From positions 1-64,000 of the forward strand of contig JAKJHU010000665.1 of the NCBI GenBank assembly GCA_022316685.1: a stretch of DNA of 64,000 nucleotides. The letters run 5' to 3'. Position 1 is the stretch's first letter; each line of letters opens with the position of its first letter. This DNA is from Progne subis subis. Taxonomy: Eukaryota; Chordata; Aves; Passeriformes; Hirundinidae. Made by a program: the position numbers and the translations under genes. Under the pieces are notes generated by a model. It did no database searches, was not told where the DNA came from, and saw only the letters and a program-made list of their open reading frames with translations. Positions 55,581-64,000 of this stretch are shown one piece after another.

Positions 55581-55663
55581 AAGTTTAATTTTTTATAACA
55601 GGGATGTTCGACAAAACCTGATGCTCACTGAAGCTTGAGGATACCCTTCTCTAAATCCTATAT
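55581..55663. other. Spacer
   Basis: About 80 bp of unique DNA. Confidence 0.5.
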
Positions 55664-56003
55664 ATTATTTTATTTTATTTTATTTTATTTTATACTATTC
55701 TATTCTATTCTATTCTGTTCTGTTCTCTTTTATTTTAATTTTATTCTATTTTATTTTTATTTTTTGCTTTTATTTTATATTTTATTTATTTTATTTTATC
55801 ATTTTTATTTTATTTTATTCTATTCTATTCTATTCTATTCTATTCTATTTTGTTTTATTTTATTTTTATTTTATTCTATTTTATTTTTATTTTATGCTTT
55901 TACTTTATATTATTTTATTTATTTTATGTTATCATTTTTATTTTATTTTTTATTATTTTATTTTATTTTAATTTTATTTAATTTATTTTATTTTAATTTT
56001 TTT
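55664..56003. repeat. (TTTTA)n / (TTCTA)n compound microsatellite
   Basis: About 340 bp. TTTTA units alternate with blocks of TATTC (about 55693-55715 and 55817-55848) and TTTTATTTTTATTTTA. An approximate higher-order unit repeats: a TTTTA block, a TATTC block, then CTTTTATTTTATA, occurring twice. Confidence 0.95.
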
Positions 56004-56303
56004 CTGTTTTACCTCATGTTCGCGTGAGCTAAAGCAGCAAATGAGACTTAAAACTTCTGAGAAGTTCCCAGTTTTAAAAAAAAAGAAAAAAGTATAAAAT
56101 AAATAAATACATATAACATATAAAATAAATAAAATATGTATTATTTTATTTTATTGCATTGTGTTGTATTGTATTGTACTGTATTTTAATTTAATTTAAT
56201 TTCATTTAAATTTTTTTCTGTTTTACCTCATGTTCATGTGAGCTAAAGCAGCAAATGAGACTTAAAACCTCCGAGAAGATCCCAGTTTTCCAAAAAGAAG
56301 AAA
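56004..56303. repeat. Duplicated 85-bp module separated by a TTTTA/TTGTA tract
   Basis: CTGTTTTACCTCATGTTCGC at 56004 recurs as CTGTTTTACCTCATGTTCAT at 56218, and the match continues through GAGCTAAAGCAGCAAATGAG and CCCAGTTTT for about 85 bp, with about 6-8 differences. Between them lie AAATAAATA and a TTTTA/TTGTA array (about 56145-56200). Together with the tract on the left this looks like a tandem duplication of [tract plus module], period about 214 bp. Confidence 0.92.
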
Positions 56304-56558
56304 GACGTTCTCACCAAGGTTATGAATTCCCATTTTCCGCACAACGCGTCGCCCCAAATCTTCGTGAGATTTCGCATTTCACTTCACAACTTCTCAAGGC
56401 ACCGGGCAAAAATTAATTGGCGTCTGCAGGTTTATTAATTTGTGCATCGCGATGAGAGGTTCATTTGTTGGGCTGAGGACATCTGGTGAACCAAAGAGCT
56501 GCTTCTTTGCTGCCCTCCTGGAATTATTTCCCAGCTTGGCACGGCATCAACGGCCACC
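56304..56558. other. Unique spacer with CpGs
   Basis: About 255 bp containing AACGCGTCGCC, TTCGTGAGATTTCGC and CATCGCGATGAG. No gene recognised. Confidence 0.5.
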
Positions 56559-56809
56559 AAACCCCTCCAAACTTGAAAAATTAAAGCTGTGGTGTTTAAA
56601 AATAATTGGAAATTTAAGCCTTGAGGCCAGTCCAAGCTTTGATGTCTCCGACTTTAGGTCCAGGGAGAAGTTTTGGGGTAGCAGATCACTAAATTTCCTC
56701 ACCCCATTCCTAATTCTGAGTGGTTTGATATTTTTGTCTGCCTAGAGGAAGCATTTGGAAGCTTCTTTTTCACGGATCACTGGAGAGCAGCAGTAGTTTG
56801 GGAATCTCC
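56559..56809. repeat. Interspersed repeat, copy B of an inverted pair
   Basis: Inverted counterpart of 50548-50798 (see there). Flanking sequence differs on both sides, so the repeat ends are near AAACCCCTCC at the left and GGAATCTCC at the right. The shared frame reads on the plus strand here (within the frame 56440-56745). Confidence 0.93.
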
Positions 56810-57668
56810 TGGGAACTGGATGAGTGAGCTCTGGAATTACACCCAGGAGCTGCACCAAGCTGATCTCCCCAGGTAGGATTGGAAAGAACCGGAGTCCTCT
56901 GAGCGTGAGAAGAAAAAGGCGTAGGACACGATTTCCAACCCTATTCCAGAAGGGAAAATGGGGAAAGGCGATAGTGTTCTCTTCTTCCACGTTCCAGGGA
57001 TTAAAGTGGAGGAGCACACGAGCTTTCTCCGTGTGGAGGAGACGAAGAACAGCTCCACTGTCACGAAAGAGCCAGAAATTAATGGGCTCAGAGGGTTTTA
57101 CGTGGGCATTAAAGTTTTAAGTGCTTCGCGTTTGTAGGGCTTGTTATTCCTGGATATTCCTCCCAAACCCGTTGAAAGACACGAAGCAAATTTCTGGAAA
57201 GACTCCCTGGAGTTTCTTTACGCGGAGCAAAGCTTGCTGCGCTTCTGCTTGGCTCCGGGATCCCGAAGATCCTGCAGGGATGGGAAAGGTGACTGCATTC
57301 CATCAACTCCCGGTGTTTGGTTAAGGTTTGGGACGGACACACCCGGCTGAGCTCGTGTTTTATTCCTCCCTCCCTCCGTGTCACGCCCGCCTCGCATTAC
57401 GCTGCTGGCCCAGGCCAATATTCCTCTGGAAATGAAGGTTTTTAAGGATCTGTAGAATGTTTTCATTTTCCCCGTTCTCCGGCGACACTCATCAGACTGC
57501 CCGCGTCTCTTAGGGCCAGAGAGTTATGCAAGAAAACCCCAAAATGTGTCAGCCTAAGCCCACCCAAAAAGTGAGGGCTGATATTTTTCTCTCCCAGGCT
57601 GGAGGTGAAGTGAAAGCAACTCCACCAGACTTTGTTTAAATTAATTCTGGATTAATTCAGTGGGACGA
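56810..57668. other. Unique DNA, no recognisable gene
   Basis: About 860 bp. The plus frame 56824-57120 (98 codons) has no domain. CpGs are frequent from 57050 to 57260. Confidence 0.5.
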
Positions 57669-58402
57669 TGATGCCTTCAGTTTTCTCTTCCCTGTGTTTC
57701 CCATCCCGTGGTGCCCAGGGTGGAGCTCTGAGCTCACACCCAGGGTCACTCAGCTCTCTGCACACAGCAGCCACACAAAACAAATCCTGCTCCTGCTGCA
57801 CACCAAGGACAGCTGGGACAAGTGTTCAGCCCAAAAGCACAAACAGCGGTGGCTGGGGGGAGAAAACAAGAAGGATGGGACTGGAGAACCTGGAGCTGGA
57901 ATTGGACAATTCAACCCCAATGTGCAAATGGAACAAAACTTATAAAAGTGTGAGACCTCGTGAGCGTTTGTCCATTTTGTGTCCCTTTTTTGTCCATTTT
58001 GTGTCCATTTTGTGACCATTTTTTGCCCATTTTGTGACCATTTTTTGACCATTTTGTGACCATTTTTGCCCATTTTTTGCCCATTTTGTGACCACGTTTT
58101 GACCATTTTGTGACCATTTTGTGCCCATTTTGTGACCATTTTGTGTCCATTTTTTGCCCATTTTGTGCCCATTTTGTGCCCATTTTGTGACCATTTTGTG
58201 TCCATTTTATGACCATTTTGGGCCCATTTTGGGTCCATTTTGTGCCCATTTTGTGTCCATTTTGGTTCCACCTTGGGTGTGTCCCTGCCCAGGCTCTTGT
58301 CCTGCCCAAGGTGGATCCTTAAAGGCCTTTCAATAAATCTCTGCTTTATTCTCCAGCTCTGTCCAGTCTCTGCTCCAGCTCAGCCTCCCCGAGAAATCGA
58401 CA
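57669..58402 (+). mobile_element. Solo LTR-like copy (11-bp-array LTR family, copy 2)
   Basis: Same family as 21396-21863 and 40342-40870, from TGATGCCTTCAG to CCCCGAGAAATCGACA. AATAAA lies at 58332-58337. It is about 270 bp longer than copy 1, mainly because the internal 11-bp array (CATTTTGTGAC-like) has about 27 units at 57972-58268. Outside the array the three copies align closely. The minus frames of 132 and 173 codons over the array (KMVTKW, QNGHKM) are by-products of an 11-bp period. No clear target duplication. Confidence 0.85.
57972..58268. repeat. 11-bp tandem array inside the LTR, about 27 units
   Basis: Units such as CATTTTGTGTC, CATTTTGTGAC, CATTTTTTGCC and CATTTTGTGCC follow each other with one 10-bp unit and a few variants (CACGTTTTGAC, CATTTTGGGCC). 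The corresponding arrays have about 9 units at 40471-40569 and about 3 at 21700-21735. Confidence 0.95.
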
Positions 58403-58937
58403 AGACCACAAAAAATCAGGAGAACCGAGCCTGGAGCCCCGGCTGTGAACACGGCTGAGGGAACAAGAGCTGCATTTTGCAGATGCTCTGAGTCAGCCGG
58501 GGCTGAAAAGGCCAAGCCCTTGATCCCATCTCCTGACAGAGCGCTCTGCAATGTTCCACAGGACTCGCCTTGGCCTCCAGCCCTGGGTTCTGTGCCTGAC
58601 TCTGTCCCATGACTGCATCCCTGCTCCCTGCTGGGGTGGAATGGAGCTCTGGACCATTCCTTCCCTCGTTTTTATCCAAGAGAAGTGAGAACACCCAGCT
58701 GGTGGAGCATGATCTGTGCACCAGAGCTTCAGCTCACGCCTTGGGCCGGGCCAATCTCACATTTTTGGCCTGACCAAGGTGAGCAGGTTGATAAATTCCA
58801 GAGAAAGGCTGGTTATTTACATTTCCAAGGTTAATAAATATGTGCATTGGGGTTGATTTGGGGGGTATGTTTATTTATTTATTTATAGCTACATTTATTA
58901 ATATTTATTTTATTCTTCTTATTATTTATTAGTTATG
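58403..58937. other. Unique DNA
   Basis: About 535 bp. TTTATTTA-rich from 58868. The minus frame 58416-58721 (101 codons) has no domain. Confidence 0.5.
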
Positions 58938-59086
58938 ATTATATTATATTATATTATATTATATTATATTATATTATATTATATTATATTATATTATGTT
59001 ATATTATATTATGTTATATATTATATTATATTATATTATATTATATTACATTATATTATATTATATTACATTACATTATATTATAT
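58938..59086. repeat. (ATATT)n microsatellite, about 30 units
   Basis: About 150 bp of ATATT with ATGTT and ATTAC variants scattered on the right side. Confidence 0.95.
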
Positions 59087-59342
59087 TGTCCATTTTATTT
59101 ATATTTTAATTTATATCATATTCTTTATAATATTTATTGACAATAATAATTTTTATTTCATTTTTATTTATTTGTATTTATAGTACCTCCTTGTTTGTTT
59201 GTTTATTTATTTATAGAGGAATTGTTATTAATTTGTTTATTATATCATCATTCCCTCCTTGCTCATGGGATTTCCGACTCATTCATGCAGGAGGACTGAA
59301 CAACAAGTAGAGTTGGGGTAATGAAGATTTCTTTTATTAAAA
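59087..59342. other. AT-rich spacer
   Basis: AT-rich to about 59250, then TTGGGGTAATGAAGATTTCTTTTATTAAAA-type sequence (59314-59342) just before the minisatellite. On the minus strand this gives AATAAAAG after the array, like the 3' end of an LTR or transcript. Confidence 0.5.
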
Positions 59343-60597
59343 ACTCAGTGTCCATCCTAAACTGAGGGGACAGAGCTGGACACAGCACTCAATGATCATC
59401 CTAAACTGGACACAGTGCTCAATGTCCATCCTAAACTGAGGGAACAGCACTCAGTGTCCATCCCTGAACTGAGGGGCCAGAGCTGGACACAGCACTCAGT
59501 GTCCATCCTAAACTGAGGGACAGAGCTGGACACAGCACTCAATGTCCATCCTAAACTGAGGGACACAGCTGGACACTGCACTCAATGTCCATCCTGAACT
59601 GAGGGACAGAGCTGGACACAGCACTCAGTGTCCATCCTAAACTGAGGGACAGAGCTGGACACAGCACTCAATGTCCACCCTGAACTGAGGGACAGAGCTG
59701 GACACAGCACTCAGTGTCCATCCTAAACTGGACACAACACTCAGTGTCCACCCTAAACTGGACACAGCACTCCATGTCCATCCTAAACTGAAGGGATACA
59801 GCTGGACACAGCACTCAATGTGAGTGGCCAGAGCTGAGGGGCCAGAGCTGGACTGAGGGGCCAGAGCTGGACACAGCACTCAATGTCCATCCTAAACTGG
59901 ACACAGCACTCAATGTCCATCCTGAAGTGAGGGGACAGAACTGGACACAGCACTCAGTGTCCATCCTAAACTGAGGGGCCAGAGCTGGACACAGCACTCA
60001 ATGTCCATCCTAAACTGAGGGGACAGAGCTGGACACAGCGCTCAGTGTCCATCCTGAACTGAGGGACAGAGCTGGACACAGCACTCAATGTCCATCCTGA
60101 ACTGAGGGACAGAGCTGGACACTGCACTCAATGTCCTTCTTAAACTGAGGGGACAGAGCTGGACACTGCACTCAATGTCCATCCTAAACTGAGGGACAGA
60201 GCTGGACACAGCACTCAATGTCCATCCTGAACTGAGGGACAGAGCTGGACACTGCACTCAATGTCCATCCTGAACTGAGGGACAGAGCTGGACACAGCGC
60301 TCAGTGTCCATCCTGAACTGAGGGACACAGCTGGACACAGCACTCAGTGTCCATCCTAAACTGAGGGGACAGAGCTGGACACAGCACTCAATGTCCATCC
60401 TAAACTGAGGGGACAGAGCTGGACACAGCGCTCAGTGTCCATCCTGAACTGAGGGGACAGAGCTGGACACTGCACTCAGTGTCCATCCTAAACTGAGGGA
60501 CAGAGCTGGACACAGCACTCGATGTCCATCCCAAACTGAAGGGATACAGCTGGACACAGCACTCCATGTCCATCCTAAACTGGACACAGCACTCGAG
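59343..60597. repeat. 44-bp minisatellite, about 29 units, some shortened
   Basis: Units read CTCAGTGTCCATCCTAAACT followed by GAGGGGACAGAGCTGGACAC and AGCA (43-44 bp). Some units lose GAGGGGACAGAGCTGGAC (for example near 59400, 59723-59760, 59895 and 60577). Variants include CTCAATG/CTCAGTG, CCTAAACT/CCTGAACT and CACAGCA/CACTGCA. Minus frames of 60-80 codons (TLSAVSS, VPQFRMD) repeat because three 44-bp units are in phase. No gene. Confidence 0.96.
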
Positions 60598-60690
60598 GTC
60601 TCACCAGTGCCTCACCTGGGCTCGTGTCCAGCCTCTGTTGACCAAAACCCCCAACTCCTTTCTGCCCGGGCACATTCCAGCCCCCTTTCC
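60575..60690 (-). mobile_element. CR1 LINE fragment at the minisatellite edge
   Basis: After the last unit the sequence continues GACACAGCACTCGAGGTCTC, ACCAGTGCCTCACC, then GTTGACCAAAACCCCCAACT and CCTTTCTGCCCGG. I read this as the CR1 part 'gagctggacacagtactccaggtggggcctcaccag...caacaccccaagtccttctc', further 5' in the element than the other copies. Sense is minus. The GAGCTGGACACAGCACTC part of the minisatellite unit matches the same block. Confidence 0.65.
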
Positions 60691-62883
60691 ACAGCCTGTA
60701 ATGATGATGTGGCAAAAAAAAAAAAGAAAAAAAAAAAGAGGTGGATCTTATTCCTGACTGTGCTTACACATCCCTGGATCCCAGGCCTGCCCTAACATCT
60801 CTCATCTGCAGTAAAAAATAGATTTTCACCCAGACAGAGCGTGAGCAGGTTTGTGGTGCTTGGCACTCGTCCTGACATGTCCCTTGCTGCCACAGCCATG
60901 GGGGATGAGTGACATAAAAGCCATTTTTGCCAGGTTTTCACTCCTCCCATCCTCTGGGAGCTATTCTTGGATGGGTCAGTACAGCCAAGGCTCGGCTCTT
61001 CTGTACCAGTGAACTCACGGAAAAAAAGGCTTGATTGTATCAGAGACTGCAGCTCCAGGAACTTTATCTCCAAAACCATCCCCTGCGAGAGGCAATCCCA
61101 GGAATTCTGGGGTGTGCAGCAGGGAGTTTGGTTTAGCGTAAACTTACAGGGAAGAGGGGGCTGCTGGATTGGCTGGAGCTTCCTTCCCTGTGAAAAGGAT
61201 TCTGTTTAAAACGCTGAGCAATCCATTGCACAGCAGCTCCTGGGGGCTATTTTGGGAATAGACTCCGTTGGCTTTGTGGAATTTTTTCCAGGCTGAGAAC
61301 TGTCACCTTCTTTTAGCTCCGCAGAAACAAAGTGCCTTTAACGGTGATGTTTTCTTCACAGAAACAGCCAAGAGATAATGCCAGGGCAAAAATCCAGGGA
61401 AAAACAGATCTCCCTGCAGAGGGACGCGATGGGACTTTTGGGGATGTTGCAACAGCCCTGCTTTGCCACCTCCGTGCTGATGTAAAATTGTTTTCCCTCA
61501 TTTAATTATCTTAATTTAATTGCCTCAGCCCGGCAATCACTGCTGGTGCAGGGAATCGTTGGATTTTGGAATCCTTTGGGAATAGATTCAGAGAGTGGTT
61601 TGGAATGGGAGAGGTGTTTTAGCCCAAACACAATGACGTGAGCAGGGACATCATCAACGCAATCAGGGCTTTTATTCAGAATGTTCATCAGGGCTTTTAT
61701 TCAAAGCCTGATGAAGTCACAGCTGTTGTGAGCACGGAAGTTAAAACTGAAAGAGAAGATTGTGTGCCCTCGGACACAAAAATCCGATCTTTAAGAAAAG
61801 ATCTTGGTGTGATTTTGGCCCAAGTTTCGCTTTACAAACCAGCTCCTGGTCATGGTTCAAGAGGAATCAAGATCCAGGGACCATTCCCAGTTGGTTTCAG
61901 GCATCCACAAGGATTTAGAGCTGGAGACAGGATCATGTCAGGGGATGCAAGTCATGATCGTGTCTTGAAGTGCTAATTAGAGTAGAGGAGATGAAAAATC
62001 AAAATGAAACCGAAAACCCGACCAAAAAAACCCTCACATTTTGCTGTTTTAAAACTCCAGATCAGTTAAAGTCAGTGACAAGGAAATTTGCAGATTTCAT
62101 TGAATAACAGATAAAATCAGGTTGCAATAACTCGGTTTTCTCTTTTGAGCTCCTGCTCCCTTTGAGGACCCCTTTTCATACTGCTGGTCAAAAAATCTAT
62201 CCCTGATGAAACCTTTTCCTTACAGGAAGTGTGGCTTTTATCTAAAACCGACAAAGTAAATAGCATCAATGATGAAATGTCTCAACTTTCCAGTGTGATT
62301 CTTTCTGACTTCTCAAGTGTTTCAATTCCAGCCAGGGATTTAAACGTCCTGCAGGGGATGAGCTTTCTCTGGGGCAGGAATTACAGAACCCCAAATCCCT
62401 GATGGGGAACTCTCAACCCCAACACAAAGGGCAAACAATATTTCCCTGCAATCAGCCCCAAGGCCATCAAAGTTTTAAAGGTGGATTATTCAAAGAATAA
62501 AATTTAGAACTGGCCCAAAATTCCAAGATTAGGGCTCTTAAAGAGGGACAATTCTCATCCTAACCTGTTGCGTTTTGACTGTTTCAATTGGGGTGATCCC
62601 TAGAGAGAAGAACGAATCTGCGCCCAAATTAGGCTTAAAAGTCTTAATTTTGAACTCTTGCAATTAGCAATGATGAGCCCTTGTCTCCAGCTCCTTTGAA
62701 GCCTCTCAAACTGAGACATTTTAATTTAGTCACTCCTAATCACTGAGGCCTTGGAGCTGATCCCACAGAGAGCAGATTCCCAGACTCAGATCTCCATGGA
62801 CACCTGGATTTGGTGGGTTTTTTTCATGGATCTGTGATTTCCAGGGTATTTTTCACACCTCCACCAGAGACACCTCCCTTCTC
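60691..62883. other. Unique DNA, 2.2 kb, no recognisable gene
   Basis: A-rich runs at 60714-60739. A 17-bp word ATCAGGGCTTTTATTCA is repeated at 61662 and 61687. The plus frame 61638-61976 (112 codons) starts there and shows no known domain. A weak CR1-like patch lies at 61589-61640 (TTTGGAATCC, GTGGTTTGGAATGGGAG). The rest is unremarkable. Confidence 0.5.
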
Positions 62884-62953
62884 ACCGCAGGGGGTTGGAG
62901 TGAGACAATTTTTAACGTCCCTTCCAACCCAAACCACTCTGTGGGATTCCACA
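62884..62953 (+). mobile_element. CR1 LINE 3' terminal remnant
   Basis: ACCGCAGGGGGTTGGAGTGA, GACAATTTTTAACGTCCCTT and CCAACCCAAACCACTCTGTG followed by GGATTCC, sense plus. About 70 bp remain. Confidence 0.88.
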
Positions 62954-64000
62954 GCAGTTTGTTCCCCCACGCTTTGAAAAATTTGGGAGTTGCTTCCTGT
63001 GTTTTTAACTCGCAGTTTCTCCACTTTGGCTCCTCGATGCCTCCATCCAGATGGTCCCAGTCACGGGAGGACAGCTTAAGCCTCTCTCAGACTAATTGCT
63101 TGATTGATTCACCCTGGCTTAAAGTATCTAATCCCAGGCAGGGTTTTCCAGTATCCCACCCATGTTGGAATATTCCTCCCGCGGCGTCAAAGAGGAGCCG
63201 TGTTTTCCTTCAGTATCATCCGTAATTATTTCGTGTGAGTTCTCCGCCGCCTGCAGAATCCTCTCTCGTTCTTCCATTATTTTTTTACACCTCTTTCCCT
63301 GACGCTTTGTGTGTGGTGGCTCCAGCCCAGACCAGAGAGGGAAGGCTCATTCCCGTGTCTCCAGAATCCCATCGAGGTTTGGATCTCCCACATGGGGTGG
63401 GAATAAATTCTGGAAGGGAAAGCTCTCCACGGCTGCGACACGCAGTGCAAAAGAACCTTGGCAACGTTGGCACCACCGCGGGTGCAGCTCAGCTTCACAA
63501 CCCAGACAGGGGAGAGCTGGAATCGTATCCGTGTTTGTCTGGCTGGAGCTTCAGGACACACAATATTCAACGTGGATCAAGTCAGAACGAGTTTAGGATG
63601 AGCTCACCTCGATTTTTCCGTCGTTCCCAAGGTTTGTTGCAGCCACTCTGCAGATTTTAAGGAAGGCATCTGCAGCTTCCAGCTAAAAATTTTTGATTTA
63701 AATGCTCAAAACTTTATTAAAAATAAAACTCTGAGTATTAAACTTTTTCCATCCCATGAATTTCCCCTGTTCCTAAGGATTTCAAGTCCCTTAGTGGATA
63801 TTGAAAGCTCTTTAAAAAAGACTGACAGCAACATTTTCTGATTAAAAAATGTTTTAAAAATGTTTTTTAGCTTAAAGATGGGATCTGGGATGGCTCTACC
63901 ATTGCAGAAAATTCATTGTACTTTTTAAAGAGTTAGGGAATAAAATATGGGAATAACTCCCAGCATGGGAATAAGGCAAGACAATCCTTTTTTCTAAGTC
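62954..64000. other. Unique DNA to the window end
   Basis: About 1 kb. The part 63180-63660 keeps CpGs and carries a plus frame of 141 codons (63235-63660) with overlapping frames on both strands, no domain. From 63680 on the sequence is AT-rich. A gene continuing past the window cannot be excluded. Confidence 0.45.

Noticed and set aside
57750..58309. Repetitive minus-strand proteins (KMVTKW, QNGHKM)
   Set aside because: An 11-bp unit is read in three frames in turn; the array lies in an LTR.
59396..60257. Repetitive minus-strand peptides (TLSAVSS, VPQFRMD)
   Set aside because: Product of a 44-bp minisatellite with units of differing length; no start, domain or conserved frame.
61589..61640. 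CR1-like GTGGTTTGGAATGGGAG patch
   Set aside because: About 50 bp with no flanking CR1 blocks; mentioned in the regional entry but not called.
1..64000. CRISPR-like arrays or bacterial-type operons
   Set aside because: All direct repeats are microsatellites, minisatellites or local duplications without regular unique spacers, and the CR1 and LTR content shows a bird genome.

Overview
The window looks like nuclear DNA from a bird, most likely a songbird (passerine). The main evidence is about 29 short pieces of the avian CR1 LINE. All come from the last few hundred bases of the element, and several end in its ATTCTATG-like octamers. Several ERV LTRs and a genome style rich in GGAATTCC and TTCCAGG point the same way. 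The passerine assignment rests on remembered consensus style, not on a database search.

I can support no protein-coding gene, exon, tRNA, rRNA or other RNA gene. The open frames fall into three groups: translations of simple repeats (KERKG, LSFPF, KEGR, FIFIF), frames crossing CR1 or LTR copies, and isolated frames without a recognisable domain, mostly under 200 codons. The window is best read as intergenic or intronic and repeat-rich.

Layout. 0-4.5 kb: a three-copy ~250-bp tandem repeat, a ~240-bp tandem duplication and a pure (GGAAA)72 tract. 4.5-14.6 kb: mostly unique DNA with CR1 pieces, an 0.8-kb zoned CCTTT/CCCTTT tract and a 0.5-kb purine-then-pyrimidine block. 14.6-21.4 kb: AT-rich unique DNA, a palindromic TA tract, a perfect (GAAG)57 array. 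21.4-37 kb: dense CR1 pieces, one LTR, a T/G-rich tract and a 0.8-kb GAAATA/AAAATA block. 37-43 kb: a GC-richer stretch without clear CR1, carrying a solo LTR with 6-bp target duplications, a second copy of the 21.4-kb LTR and a GGAAAA/GAAAAA tract. 43-50 kb: CR1 pieces and a GAA-based tract. 50-64 kb: an inverted pair of ~250-bp repeats 6 kb apart, a solo LTR with GTTCC target duplications, a duplicated TTTTA-tract module, the third LTR copy with a greatly expanded internal 11-bp array, an ATATT tract and a 1.25-kb 44-bp minisatellite at the edge of a CR1 copy.

No genes act together here. What can be learned is the history of repeats: retroposon insertion, LTR recombination to solo LTRs, and repeated growth of short tandem arrays, several of them inside or beside mobile elements. 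I see no new molecular system. The best leads are the LTR family with an 11-bp array of about 3, 9 and 27 units, the AATAAA-plus-A-tract tandem unit at the left end, and the inverted repeat pair that shares an open frame.
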